Shown here one piece after another: positions 9,406 through 21,400 of a DNA stretch of 36,167 bases (position 1 is the first letter of the stretch; each line of letters starts with the position of its first letter). The notes under the pieces are model-generated. The model saw only the letters and a program-made list of their open reading frames with translations, was not told the DNA's origin and did no database searches. The stretch covers positions 1-36,167 of the forward strand of contig PJFB01000020.1 of the NCBI GenBank assembly GCA_003574895.1. Reading direction: 5' to 3'. The position numbers and the translations under genes are program-made. This stretch comes from Geobacter sp. (lineage in GTDB: Bacteria; Desulfobacterota; Desulfuromonadia; Geobacterales; Pseudopelobacteraceae).

Positions 9406-10128
9406 TTATCCCTGCGATATTATCCTGACCGTCATGCCGGCCGGCATCCCGTCCGGCGGGGGCTCGCTGATCCTGATCCGTGCCAGGGTGGAGCGGACCG
9501 CACCGTCCATCTTGTTGTTGCCCGAGGTCCCGACCAACTCGTATTTCACGATCCTGCCGCCGGCATCGAGCACAATTTTGACCACCGCCTGCCACTTACC
9601 CTTCGGGATACCGCCATCCTGGCTCAGGTGATTCCGGACCTGGGACTTGATCTCTTCCTGGATCTTCTGGGTATACCAGCCGTACTTGGCCAGCAGCGCA
9701 AGCTTGCTCATGCCGCCACCATTGCTCCCGCCCAGTGTAATGGCACGGCCACCTTTTTTACCCACCAGGCCGAAGGCGTCGGAACCGGCGCTCCCGTCGC
9801 TGTCCACCCCCAGGTCGCTGCCGGCCGGGGTATTGTCCTGGGGCTGATCCTGGGCCTGGTCCTGGGGCTGCGGCATCTCGGTGGGGGCCGTCATGGTCTC
9901 CTTGGGGATCTCCTTCGGCACTTCCGGCTCCGGCGGCTTTTCCTTTACCTCGGGCGGCGGCTTCAACAGGGTCACCGTCGAGATCTGCTGTTTTTGCCGC
10001 GGGCCCACATCGGTCAGCGCAACCTTGATTATGAAACCGATGCCTCCCAGAAAAACGAGGCCGATTATTCCCGGCACCAGCCAGCTCTGACAGGAGGATT
10101 TTTTGTGTTTTTTCTTATGGTCGGTCAT
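9406..10128 (-). CDS. tonB: TonB-family energy transducer
   Basis: About 240 residues. A basic N-terminus (MTDHKKKHKK) is followed by one transmembrane helix (about 17-37) and a Pro/Glu/Lys-rich periplasmic spacer (KPPPEVKEKPPEPEVPKEIP, about 56-76). A Gly-rich linker then leads to a C-terminal TonB domain (about 150-240: WQAVVKIVLDAGGRIVKYELVGTSGNNKMDGAV to EPPPDGMPAGMTVRI). TonB carries proton-motive energy from ExbB/ExbD to an outer-membrane partner. ATG 10128 is preferred because the longer in-frame start at 10200 reads through an intergenic repeat. The leader between repeat and ATG is only 10 bases and has no good ribosome site. It follows exbD directly, but no TonB-dependent receptor is in the window, so the partner is unknown; the TpsB transporter or porin are candidates by position. 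Confidence 0.85.
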   Translation of the reverse strand: MTDHKKKHKKSSCQSWLVPGIIGLVFLGGIGFIIKVALTDVGPRQKQQISTVTLLKPPPEVKEKPPEPEVPKEIPKETMTAPTEMPQPQDQAQDQPQDNTPAGSDLGVDSDGSAGSDAFGLVGKKGGRAITLGGSNGGGMSKLALLAKYGWYTQKIQEEIKSQVRNHLSQDGGIPKGKWQAVVKIVLDAGGRIVKYELVGTSGNNKMDGAVRSTLARIRISEPPPDGMPAGMTVRIISQG

Positions 10129-10138
10129 ATGATTTACC

Positions 10139-10214
10139 GTAGGGGCAAACCTCGTGTTTGCCAGATTTTTCCCGATTTTCCAAACCACGGGCGGCCACAT
10201 GGGGCCGCCCCTAC
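10139..10214. repeat. GTAGGGGC-type bi-hairpin repeat between exbD and tonB
   Basis: The element is bounded by GTAGGGGC (10139-10146) and GCCCCTAC (10207-10214), an 8-bp terminal inverted repeat. It contains two hairpins: GGCAAAC/GTTTGCC on the left and GGGCGGCC/GGCCGCCC on the right, joined by an AT-rich linker of about 30 bases. The exbD stop codon (TAG, minus strand) lies inside the right terminus, and tonB starts 10 bases beyond the left terminus. A second element of the same architecture but different stem sequences is at 33047-33136. Confidence 0.75.
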
Positions 10215-10618
10215 TTCACCAGCTTCTGCGTCACCAGCCCCAGCTGGGTGATTTCCAGCTTCTGCAACAGGTCCAGCACCTCGATGATGTTTTTGTAGGT
10301 GATCTTCTCATCCCCCCGAACCACCACCGGCAGGTTGGGATCGGCGGCCTTGTACTGGCGCAGGCGGGCTTCCAGCTCACTGAGGGTGACCGGGAAGCTG
10401 TCCAGAAAGATGGTCCCCTCGGCCGTAATGGTGATGGCCTTGGTGGTCGGCTTGATCTTGCTGACCGCCGCGCTTGCCTTGGGCAGGTTGACAGTGATCC
10501 CCTGGACCGACGCGGTTACCACGATCATGAAAACCACCAGGAGGTTCCAGGCCAGGTCCAGCATCGGCACTACATTAATCTCGACTACCTCGTCATGGTC
10601 ATCCGATGGCGCTTTCAT
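10211..10618 (-). CDS. exbD: ExbD/TolR-family proton-channel subunit
   Basis: 135 residues, the normal ExbD length. The N-terminal cytoplasmic stretch is followed by the single transmembrane helix with its essential Asp (INVVPMLDLAWNLLVVFMIVV; Asp at residue 21). A periplasmic domain follows, with EGTIFLDSFPVTLSELEARLRQY and NLPVVVRGDEKITYKNIIEVLDLLQKLEITQLGLVT, typical of ExbD/TolR. With ExbB it forms the proton-driven motor that energises TonB. The start ATG overlaps the stop of the exbB-like gene (ATGA at 10615-10618), with GGAGGGGG just upstream, so translation is coupled. The stop codon lies in the terminal repeat of a bi-hairpin element that separates it from tonB. Confidence 0.93.
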   Translation of the reverse strand: MKAPSDDHDEVVEINVVPMLDLAWNLLVVFMIVVTASVQGITVNLPKASAAVSKIKPTTKAITITAEGTIFLDSFPVTLSELEARLRQYKAADPNLPVVVRGDEKITYKNIIEVLDLLQKLEITQLGLVTQKLVK

Positions 10619-12423
10619 GCCCCCTCCTGTCCGTGAAACCCTTCCACTCTCAGGGCGTATTCCTCAATGAAATGACGCGTCTCCACGTTCAGATTCTTCA
10701 TGTGCAGTATCAGGAAGCTGTAGGCAAACAGGGCCGGAATAGCCACCAGCAGGCCGAACAGGGTACAGGCCAGGGCCGAGGCAACACCGGGAGCAATGGC
10801 GGACAAGTTGGCCTCTCCGGCCTCCGCCAGGCTGGCAAAGGTGTTCATGACCCCCCAGACCGTACCGAGCAGCCCCCAGAAAGGCCCGCCCGAGATGCCC
10901 AGGGTCAGCACGATCATCCAGGCGTTCATCTTCCTTGTTTCTTCGGAACTGGCCCGGTCCAGGGCAGCCCGGAAAATGTTCACCGCCGAGTTGGTCAACA
11001 CGACCTCTTCCTTGCCCTCGCCATGTTTTTCTGCCCAGTGCATGATCTGGTCATAGCCGGCCTTGTAGATGCGGCACAGGCTGGAATTCTCGAAACTGTC
11101 ATCCTCCTGGTTCAGCTCCAGCGGATCGTGGAGATTGTTGAAGCTCTCCAGAAACGCCTCATTCCCTTTTTTGATCTTCTGCAGTTTGAGGAATTTGCTG
11201 ACAAACACCCCCGCCGCCAGGAACAGCATGGTGGTGCAGAGGGCGATGATGAGCCAGCCGTCAAAGGTGATGCTCCGGGCCGTGACCTTGATCAGGCGGA
11301 TGGTAAGGTTCTCTCCCCCGCCGCTGGAAGGGGTTTCCTCAGGCTGGTACGCCGTAAGTTTCCCGTCGGGGCCCTGGCTGCCGAATGCCGCCGCAACCCA
11401 AGAGGCGGGCCTGGCAATGTTTGAAATCCGAATCTCGTCCAGGTCGCCGACAAAGGCATTCTGACCCGTCATCGAGGCGCCGATGGCTATTTCTCCGGCC
11501 GGCGAAGGCAACGCGGTTTGCAGGTTGACCGAGGCCGCCTCCCGGCCATCGACATACACGGTGCCGAACTGCTTGTCCGAATCGGCTGTCACGGCCAGAT
11601 GATGCCAGGCATTCAGGGTCAAGTTCCCCTTCTTTTCGCTGGCAACCGGTTGCTTGCCATTGGCTCCGACACGCAGATAAGGCTTGTCCTGAGCAATGCC
11701 GACCACGATGGACTGGCTCCCGTCCTGCCAGGAAAAGAGATGGGTATCGCCCTGGGCCTGGGGTATCCGTACCCAGGCGGAAAAGGTGAAACCCTTGGCA
11801 AAATTCAGGGACGGCGAACGTTGGACAACAATCTTTTCTCCCCCCTTGAAGCTGTAGCCGTTGCCGATCACCGAAGGCGTACCATGGGTGCCGGCAAAGG
11901 CGGCGGCGTTGTTGCCGTAAGCAGTGGCATCCCTGGGGGCTCCCTGGTCCTCGTTCAGGTGATAGACCAGGACCTGGCTGGTGTCATAGGTGGCACCCGC
12001 TTCCTGTCCGGGCACAGAAGAGTCGTTGCCGTAGTACAGCCAGATGGAATCCTGGGCACTGCCGCCGGCAAGCTGGGGGACACGCACCCAGACCAACGCG
12101 ATGGCTTGCTTGGGATCGAATTTTTCGATGTGGAACTTGAGCGGCACCTTGTCGTCGGCGCTGACAAACCGCAGGTCCGAGCCGTCCTTTTTGGCATTGG
12201 CAAACTGGAAGTTGCCCGCGTGCAGGCGCACCAGCACCGGCGCGTCAACCAGGTTTTCCTTGATATTGGCGCCCTTCTCGGACAAGTCGAATGAGACCTT
12301 TTCCCGGTACTGCCATTTCTTGTCCCACCAGGCATCTGCCTGGCCGACGCCGGTCAAAAAAGTGAGCAGCAGTATCGCCCCTGCCACGCCCGTAACTCTG
12401 TTCCACATCCCGCGCACCATCAT
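10615..12423 (-). CDS. ExbB/TolQ-like channel fused to periplasmic DUF2341 and LamG domains
   Basis: 602 residues from ATG 12423, chosen because GGAGG lies 8 bases upstream and gives a clean signal peptide ending GVGQADA before WWDKKW. An in-frame TTG at 12468 would add 15 residues. Domains in order: DUF2341 (about 32-145, beginning WWDKKWQYREKVSFDL); a LamG/concanavalin-like jelly roll (about 150-340: LVYHLNED, GFTFSAWVRI, NAWHHLAVTADS, VDGREAASVNL, GDLDEIRISNIARPASW); transmembrane helix 1 (about 388-408); a cytoplasmic section; and the MotA/TolQ/ExbB domain (about 495-575) with the hallmark GPFWGLLGTVWGVMNTF and a final helix pair. Ordinary ExbB is about 240 residues, so some 370 residues of periplasmic sensor or binding domain have been added. 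It is coupled to exbD by ATGA overlap and sits 59 bases after the tpsA stop. Confidence 0.9.
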   Translation of the reverse strand: MMVRGMWNRVTGVAGAILLLTFLTGVGQADAWWDKKWQYREKVSFDLSEKGANIKENLVDAPVLVRLHAGNFQFANAKKDGSDLRFVSADDKVPLKFHIEKFDPKQAIALVWVRVPQLAGGSAQDSIWLYYGNDSSVPGQEAGATYDTSQVLVYHLNEDQGAPRDATAYGNNAAAFAGTHGTPSVIGNGYSFKGGEKIVVQRSPSLNFAKGFTFSAWVRIPQAQGDTHLFSWQDGSQSIVVGIAQDKPYLRVGANGKQPVASEKKGNLTLNAWHHLAVTADSDKQFGTVYVDGREAASVNLQTALPSPAGEIAIGASMTGQNAFVGDLDEIRISNIARPASWVAAAFGSQGPDGKLTAYQPEETPSSGGGENLTIRLIKVTARSITFDGWLIIALCTTMLFLAAGVFVSKFLKLQKIKKGNEAFLESFNNLHDPLELNQEDDSFENSSLCRIYKAGYDQIMHWAEKHGEGKEEVVLTNSAVNIFRAALDRASSEETRKMNAWMIVLTLGISGGPFWGLLGTVWGVMNTFASLAEAGEANLSAIAPGVASALACTLFGLLVAIPALFAYSFLILHMKNLNVETRHFIEEYALRVEGFHGQEGA

Positions 12424-12482
12424 ACCTGGATCCTCCGGATACCTTTTCTTGGCTTGATTTATCAGCAATGCTTCACCGCTTC

Positions 12483-15400
12483 TTACTTCTTGTCCTTCTC
12501 CTGATCTCCATCCTTGTCGATGACGCTCCCGTCCATGTCGAAGCCGATGACCTTGACGTCGAGGAACTTGGACATAAAATCGTCCACCAGGCTGGCCTGG
12601 GCAACAGCGGTCTTGTCCCTGGAACTCCCCATGGCCGAACCCTGCTCGATCATCTTGCTGTTTTCCGCGATGCTGCCGGCCCCGGCCAGGGCACCCAGAC
12701 TGAGGCTCCCCTCCGAGGATGTCGGCATACCCACGGAACTGCCCAATGAGCTGATGTTCTTGGCGTTCAGCACCTCTGGGGCGCCAAGGATCACCTTGTT
12801 GCCGGCAATGCCCGCCTCGCCGGCATCGATGACGCCTTCCGGGGCAAACAGGTAGAGGTCGCCCGGTTTGGGGGTCGGCAGGTTGCTGGCCGGTGTCGCG
12901 TTCGGGTCAAAGGTAACCGCCCGGATGCCGCTGCCTATGGAAGGGGGATCGATAGTGTAGCCGGTAATTTTGGTCATATCGGCCGGGTCGTATTTGGGAG
13001 CGATCACAGGTGCGGCAACAGTGGTCTTGGAGCCCCTGCCCGCATTGATGTTTCCCTGGTCGCTCCAGACCGTTATATGGCCTCCCAGCAGTGTCATCAC
13101 CCGTGATTCGTTGACATTGACGTCGCCGCCGGCGTAGATGTTGATGGGTCCACCCGCGGTGGTGGAAATCCCCGTTGACTTTTGGGTGCTCTCACTCACA
13201 AAGGTGCTCTTGCCCACGTTCAGGTTGGTGCGTGCCAGGACAAAGATCTCGTCCTGGCCGGTCAGGGTGCTGATCTGGGAACTGACCATGTTGATGGAGC
13301 CGCTGCTGTCCGCGGATTTGCCGGCAAAATATTTTTGAATGCTCCCGGTGCGCACTTGATCGATGATCTGCTTGGCATAGTCCTTCAGCTTGGCCCGGGT
13401 ATCCGCATCGATCTCCCCGTTTTTGGACAGGTTCTGCAGGATGGTAAAGGCGCTCCCGGCCAGTTGCAGGCCGACCTTGCCGCTTGTCACCTGTTCGATA
13501 AAATCCGGAGCGGACAGGGCAAGGCTTTTTGCGATTTCCACAAGCTGTTGGGTCCCGGCCTTGTCGGTCCGGTCCAGCAATAGCGAGTAGTCATTCACCA
13601 CCTGATCGTTGCTCACACCGTGGAAAAAATCATAGGCATCCGCCACAATCTCCGTTGCGGACACATCGGTCAGTGCTGATTTTGCCCCGGCCAGCACGAC
13701 CAGGGTGCTCCCCTTGCTGCCCAGGGCAGAATTCAGGCGGTTGCCATAGGATTGGATGCCGGCCGAATTGCCCAGCTCGATGTTGTTGCCGGCCTGGACC
13801 AGCAAGGTGCCGGGCCCGCCCAGGCGCAGCCCCGGACCAGGCGCTGTAAGTTCATAGGCATTGGTTTGCGAGGCATTGTAGCTGTAAAAAATATCGTGGC
13901 CGGCCCGGATGCTGGTGATGTCGTCCGCCCCGATGTTCTCTCCCCGGAATTTGAGTTCGCGGATATCGTTGCCGGCCGTGATGGTGGCCTGTTTGTTCAG
14001 GGTGAGCTGCAGGTTGGTGATATCCTGGCCGGCCGTGATCTCCACCGGAACGTTGTCGCCCTTGTGCAGCACGTAGCCTGCCGAGCTGCCATCGGTAAAG
14101 AGTAGATTTTGCAACTTGTCGCCATCTGCCCTGCTGAATCTGCCGTAGACCGTTGCCGGGTCAATGTCCACCATGTACAGTGCAGCCTGATTATTCGTAC
14201 CGCCTGTAGTGCCGTCGATGCTGCCCCCGGCCGCCAGTTGCAGGTTGCCGGCGGCCGATGGCGCCAGGGCCAGATCCTTTGCTATGTGGATATCGCCCGC
14301 AGCCAGGATGGAGAACACCGGAGTCACGATCTTCTGGCGATTATTTAACAATGCATTGGCAGTTACATAGCCATTGAAACCGCTGGCACCGTCGTACTCC
14401 ACGCTGCCGGCCAGGGACCTGAAGTTTGCCTCTGCATCCTGAGAGTATGTCAGGTTCCATTTATTCCCCACCGTCACCTGGTCCCGGCAGTTGTCCGGGT
14501 TGAGCACCGCGCCGATATGCATGTCCCCCTGGGCAGCGACCGTCAGGTTGGCATCGGTCAGCTCCAGAACCTGGCCGCTGTTAGCTGTCCCGAAATTCCC
14601 CATGGCGCTCAGGTCGCCTGCCCCTTTGGTCAGGCGGAACCTGCCGTTCAGGTCGCCTCCCGAGGTAATCCGCAGATCGCCAGAGCCAAAGACACCGGTC
14701 TGGCAGGTGAAATCCCCACCGGAGCGCACCCGGATGCTTCCGCCCGCCATGGTGGCAATCCCCTCGGTGGCATTGGTTCCGCCATAGCTGGCTGCCAGGA
14801 ATTTGTCGCCTGTAAGGGAATCGCCCGTTGGTGCGTCCCAGGCGTTTTCCAACCCGGCATTGATTCCTGCCGAGGTTGTATTGTTGACCCTGCCCGCCAC
14901 TGTCCCCGCCACATCCAGGTCGATGTCTCCACCGTTGCCATAGGTCCAGTAATCGGTGATTTTTGAGGATCTTGGGCTGCCGCCGGGACTTGTCTCCACG
15001 GTCTCGCCCGGCGTGTACTCGCCGGTGGTTCGGATCGTGCCGATCGAAGTCGTGGTGGCACCCACATCCGTTGCACCAAGCAGGGACAGGTCGCCTCCCA
15101 CCCGCAGGTCAATGTCCCCCACCGCGCTCTGGATGGCCCCACCCCGGACCGACAGGTCATTGCCGGTTTCGCCCCTGATGGCGCCGCCATAGGTCCCAAG
15201 GTTGTAGCGGATCGTCTCGTTGATCATGAATTTGGCGGCCACACCGGCGCCGATGTCGGTATTGTTGCCGGAGGCAAAACGCACGAGCGCGTTCTCTGTG
15301 TAGACCAGGGCGCCGGAAAGCACCTTGCCGGTGGAATCAACAGTAACAAGCGCCCCGTTGGCGGACGGTCCCAGGAGCAGGTTGCCGGTGCCGCGCACGG

Positions 15401-18400
15401 TCGCCAGGGGATTGGCCGCGCCCAGGGACGCGCCGGCAGCCAGGTTGTAACCCCAGGAATCCTGCATGGTGGTGCTGACCAGGCTTGCCAGCGGGGTGGG
15501 ATGGTCAGTCAGGTTATAGCTGGCAATTGCGCTGCCAAAGGTCAGGTTGCCACCGGCCCGCAGGGTCAACACGCCCGGTTCGTTAATGACGCCCGCGCCG
15601 TTGTCGTAACGCCAGGAGGTAAGATCCCAGTTCGCCGCCAGGGCCAGGTCTCCGCTGCTGCGCACCTCCATACCGGGCCGGAAATGAAGTTCCGTTGCCC
15701 CGTCCATGGCCAGACCGGCCAATAGAGCGCCGCGATTTGCTGCGATATTGGCTGCGGACATGTAACTGTCGTTATCGTTTTTGTAGTTTGTCTGGTCTGA
15801 AGCAGTAATGACTCCGGTGGTGTTGTCGTATACCCGCACCGCCTCGGCCACCACCCGGGCCGCGCCCGTGATCTTGGCCCCCTGCAGGTCCATGTTGACG
15901 CCGTTGCCATTGCGCAGAGCCCGCAGGTGCAGGCTGCCGCCCTTGTCCGAAGCACCACCGGAAACGTTCACTGCGGCATCCTTCGCCATGACCAGTTTCG
16001 AGTTGCTGTTATTGTTACTGCCGCTGTTCAGCAATACTTCGCCGCCGGCCGCGCCGGTTCCGGTCCCATGGGCATCGATGCTCGAACCGCCATGCATGGT
16101 GAGGGTGCCGTTGGCGTACAGTTCAACCCTGCCGCCGTCTCCGGAACTGTTCGACGCATCGATGGTGCCATGGACATCGATGGCCCCGCTGGCTGCCTGG
16201 TCGTCCGCTCCATCGGCCGCCATGACAACCTCATGGCCGGCGATCGTCTTGTCCGCTGCCAGATCCAGGTTGCCCTGGCGCGCCCGGATGTTCAGCCGGC
16301 CGTTGAACCCGCCGGCGGTTATCTTATCAATCAAATCCGAAAGCTTATTATCGGCATTCACCTTGTCCAGATTGTTCGTATCTATGGTGAACGAACCCCC
16401 TTGTCCGGCCTTGGCAGTGCCGTTCAGGGTGCCGCCGGTCAGGTCTACCCCCAGGGTCGGCGCATACAGGGCAATGGCCCCCGCATCCCCTTGCTCGGGG
16501 GCCGACACATCCAGTTCCGATCCGTTAGTCAACTTCACGGCGCCCTTGTCGCTGCGCAACGTGATCTGGCCGCCGGCGGAGTAGACTTCTGTCCTATCGT
16601 CCGCAGCGGTCTGCTTGAAAGCCCCTGCCCTGATGTCCGCGTTGTCGAGGGTTATGTCGCCGCTGGTGGCAGTCAGTTTCACTTGGCCCGACGGCAGCAC
16701 AATGCTCCCCGAATCCGTGATGCTGCTGCCGGTTATTGACAAGGTGCCGCCCGGTGTTTCCGTGCTGCCGGCCTTGCCATCGAGGTTGCCGGCGATGTTG
16801 ACGGCACCGTTGGCCGTGATGCTGAAATCGGCTGCTTGGTAAACGCCGTCCGCATCCCGGCTGTATGTTGCGGTTATCCGGGCCGCCTCCATATTCAGGT
16901 CTCCCGACGTTTTCAGGGTGCCCGCGCCCACCAGGGTCAGATCGTTGACAACCGGAGTCTCAGGCTTGATCGAGTAGGGCTTGAAGCTGGCCTGCCTGAA
17001 ACCGTTGATGGCGATATCGTTGGCAAGGGTTGTCGTATCGGCATTCAGGGTGAGGCCGCCGCCGCTGCCGGGCAATGTCAGTTGCGGGTCCAGGGCTGCC
17101 TTGCCGCTGTTGCGGAACGCGATGTCCGGTGCTGTCATGGAGACGTTGTAGAGGGTATCGGCTGCTGTACCGTTACCGTTGACAAGGTTGGCGGCATCGA
17201 TAATCAGGCTCTTCTTGGCCGTCAGTACCGCATCCTCCAGAAAACTGAGTTTGCCGCCCGTACCCGAATCGCCGGTGCTGGTAAGGGTGACGTTATCGTA
17301 GTTGCCGAAGCTGTTGACCAGCGCCTTATTCAGGTGGAGCCCCGGCGAGGTGTCCGCATCAGGGCCGACGACGATATTTTTCGAGGTCAGGCCGAGTCCG
17401 CCGTGGTCCACCTCCAGCTTTCCCGAGGGATCGAGATCCAGTTTATCGGTGGTAAGGTTGATCTGATCCGAGGCATGGACCAGGGCGTTTGCCCGGATTG
17501 TGACCGTGCCGTTGTCCGCCACGGTGCCGTCGGCGTTGATAACGGCAAGGGTGACCGTGCCGTCTCCATTTTGCGTTACGGCATTGATCTCGGTTCCCTG
17601 TTCCAGGGTAATTTCCTTTTTCGCCTTCAAGGCGACCTGGGACACGGCCAGCGCGCTCCCCTCCTTTACCGTTATGGAATCGGTGACCGTTGCATCGCCG
17701 ATGGTCACCGAACCGCCACCGTTGCCGGAAAGCACCTCGGCGGAGACCTGCATCTTGCCGGTCAGGTCGCCCAGATCCGCGGTAAGCGGGTTGTCGCCCA
17801 AATCCGACGGCAGGCTGACTTTTGTCGCCTGGATGATGATATCCTTGGCAGCCAGGTTCAGGGCTCCCTGGTTGTAGCCGGCCATTGCCGCCCGCTTCAG
17901 GGTGCCGTTCAGAACCGTGGTGGTCCCTTTGATGGTCAGGTCGCCGCTTGCGCCCGCCACCAGTTCCTTTGTGGTGAAATTTCCTTCCAGCAGCACGTCG
18001 GCGGCACTGCGTACCGAATACCCCTTGAGCGGTGAGGCAACGCTGGTCCCAGCATAGGTGTCGTATCCGGCCAATACCTGGTAACCCTCTTGGGTGTGCA
18101 GCTTCAGGCCCGAGGCAATCGATGTCCCCAGATCGCTGATGATGAGCGCGCCCGGCAGAAAGGCGTAGGATTCCGGCAGCAGGGAATAGGTGCCCTCCTC
18201 CAGCCAAGTGCCGTCATCCAGGCGGGTGGCATCCAGATGCACGGCGCCGGCCACCTTGGTATTGCCGTTGGAATCGGTATAGGTGAAGCCGGGCAGTTGC
18301 ACGGAATTGTCCGCCAGGATCACGAACCGCTGCGCCCCGCTTCTGAGCGTGCTGTTGGCAGATGAGCGGCCGTCGATGGAGATCGGATCGTATGATCCCT

Positions 18401-21400
18401 CGATGCCGGGCTGGAACAGGTAGGTGGAGATGGAGCCGCCGCCGGAGTTGTCCAGAATGGCCCCATCCCGGACAACCACTTCATTGGCATCGAGAGTGAT
18501 GGCATTTTCCGGCGCCGTCGTGACCAGGGGCCCTTTATTGCTGGCATCGATGTCCTTGACGGTCCAGTAGGTGCCGTCAAAGGAACCGTAGTTTACCTGG
18601 GCATTGCCGGCGGTAGTTGTCGTGCTGCCGTCGGCCAGGTATACCCGGCCCGTACCGGAAAGCAGGGAAATCCGGCCCATGGGGGCCGCCAGGTAGCCGG
18701 ACTGGTTGATGCCTTTGGCCGCGGTAATGGTCAGGTCGCCGCCGGCCGAATAGATCGGTGTGCTGTCGGTCATGGCCGACTTGTTGATGGTAACGCTGCC
18801 GCCTGAGGTGATCGCAAAGGCCGATGCGGTGGTGGGATAGATGCGCGCCCCCTGCAACACCAGGTCGCCGCCGCTTTGCAGCGCGCCATACCAACCGGCT
18901 GTTCCCGTGCTCGGTTTGGCGTAATACCTGTCCGACAGGGTCAGATCCCTGTTGGCCAGCAGCCTGACCGTGCCGAAACCGGCCAGAGAGGTGCTTCCTG
19001 TCACATCAAGCCATTCGCTGTCCAGGGAGAGCAGGGCTGTCCCCTGTTCTTCGGATTGGGGGGTGGGGAGGTTGACGCTGGTATTGATCCGCCTGATCCA
19101 GGGCGCGCTCAGGGTGACGTTATCGCTGCCGTTCCCCTGAATCAGGGGTGTATCCAGGGTCAGGCTGCGGCCGATCCGCATGTCCATACCGCTTTGGAAG
19201 GTCAAGCTGCCGGTGCTGCCAAAGGTCAGGGCATCGAAACCGCTCACCATGTAGTGGCGGATATCCTCTTCGCTGATGGCCAGGGCGGTGCCGCCCGTCT
19301 GCCTCACCGACAGCGTGCCGCCCTCCTGCCCCTGGATGGCGGACTTGCCCAGGATCTGCCCGTCCAGGACCAGGCCGGTGCTCGATGTTATGTTGAGGGT
19401 GCCGGGCGTGCTCGCCACGATGGTTTCTTCAGGTACGCCGGCGGCATTTTTCACCAGGTTGGTGGTCGGCTCGGAGCCGGAGACATCCACCAGTGCCCCC
19501 TCTTCCAGGATCACCTGTCCATTGGACGATACCAGCGAAACAGTGCCGCCAGCCTGGGGCGTCGCGCCCGATGGGACACCGACGATGGTGCTTGTGGTCG
19601 GCTTGTTGTAGCCCGTTGCGTTGATCGTGGCCCCGTCCGCCACCCTGAGGTCATACCCTGTCGCCGTCAGGCTGATGTTGCCTGAAAGCGCCTCCAGGGC
19701 GCCCTCCACCTGGATCGCCGGGGCCGAAAGGGTAATGGACCCGCCCGGCACGGTCTCAAGACGCGAATCTGCAGCCAGGCTGATTGCGGCAATGCTATTA
19801 GGATTGACGGAAATGCCGCTGATATCGGTACCTGTATAAATGTTTGCGCCGGCCTTGAGCGTGAGCGCGGTGGCGCCGGTGAAGTCGCTGGAAATCTCGC
19901 CCCCTGTAGGGGCAAAGACGATGGTATCGGCAGTTGCCGCCTTGCCCGGCGTGGGTGCGGCCAGCTTTGCGATCGAGGGGGTCAGGGTGATACCGGCACC
20001 AACCGAGACATTGTTGATGGCCGAGAGTTCGATCCGGCCGAAACCGCTGTTGTCTAACCGGTGTTCTCCCAGCACCAGCTTGCCCTTCAGGGTATCCGGA
20101 ATGGGATCGTCGGGACCGAGCTGATCCGGGAAATTCAGTGAGGCTGCGGCAACCTCCACCTCGCCGGCGTGCAGAATCAGTTTCCCGCCGTTCTTTCCGG
20201 CCAGGGAGTAGCCGCGCATCTCACCGGCCAGGCTCATGGTGGCCGAGCGCAGTTTCAGGGTGCCGGCATCGGCCCCGCTGACCTTGGCCTTGGTGTCGAT
20301 CTTGTAGCCGCCCGAGACATCCAGTCGCGCCCCGCTCCTGACGATCAAGGCGTGACCCCCGGGGTCGTACCCGTCAACATCGCTGGCCACGCCCGCCGTA
20401 CCGCCCACGGTATCGTCGAAGATCGAAATCGTGCCGCCTGCAGTGTGACCGCTGCGCACCTCGCCCCCCGCTGCCTGGCTATTGTCGATCCGCTCGCCTG
20501 CAACCGAGATGAAGGCGCCGTTCCCCAGGGTGATCGACTCGGTCAGGGATACGTACTGCAGGTTAGTGTAGTTGTTACTATTCGTATCCTGCAGGACCGG
20601 AAGGGAGGTGACATTATCCAGCAGGCTGAGGCTGACCGTACCCCCAGGTATGGTGATCCCCCCCTGTATGCTGATGACTCGGGCCATGGCTTCCAGGCTG
20701 GCACCTGGCAGCAGGGTCAGTTGCGCCCCCGTTTCCATGGTCAGGCCGGTATCGGAATACAAGCCCAGGCGGCTCAGGTCGAGGGCGTTCAATGCCTTTG
20801 CGGAAAGGATGGTCCTGGTTTCGCCGATGGTTTCGCTGATTATATCGCCCGGGGTGATGGCCGCCGACAGGGGGGCCGGGTCCGCGGCCACGACAATTTC
20901 ACGGGTCTTCAGATCCTGATAAAGACTGTTCTGCCCGCCGTCAGTACCCTGCATCCCGATCAGGAGCGTGCCTCCGCTTGGCTCTTCAAGGCCACGCGCC
21001 ACCGAGACCCTGTAATCCCTGTTATCGCTGGTGGTATACGCCGTGCTGGCGGCCTGGTAACGCCCTGGTGTCACCGTGGCCTTCAGGTTGCCGTCCAGCA
21101 GCACCTGTGCCGCTTCCAGAGACAGCTTGCCGGCATCGCTCCCCACGGTACGGGCATCGACATATTTCCTGCCGGTCAGGAGCTTGCTGTAGGTCAGCCA
21201 CTCCGGGGCGCTGCTGATGTCGTAGAGCGTGGAACCGGCCAGGAGCCGGCTGGTTTCGATGGTGCCGGCGGCATAGCGGAAACCGCCGCCAGAGAAATCA
21301 AGCTTTGCTCCCGGCTTGACAACGATGTTGTCCAGCACGTAGTTAATATTGGATGAGCCGCCCGGCACGACCATACTCGGGGCGCCGATGAAGATGCTCC

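Noticed and set aside
16836-18035. A 399-codon plus-strand open frame, and similar ones at 20169-21356 and 21699-22529.
   Set aside because: All are antisense to the uninterrupted 10.3-kb tpsA and have no family resemblance.
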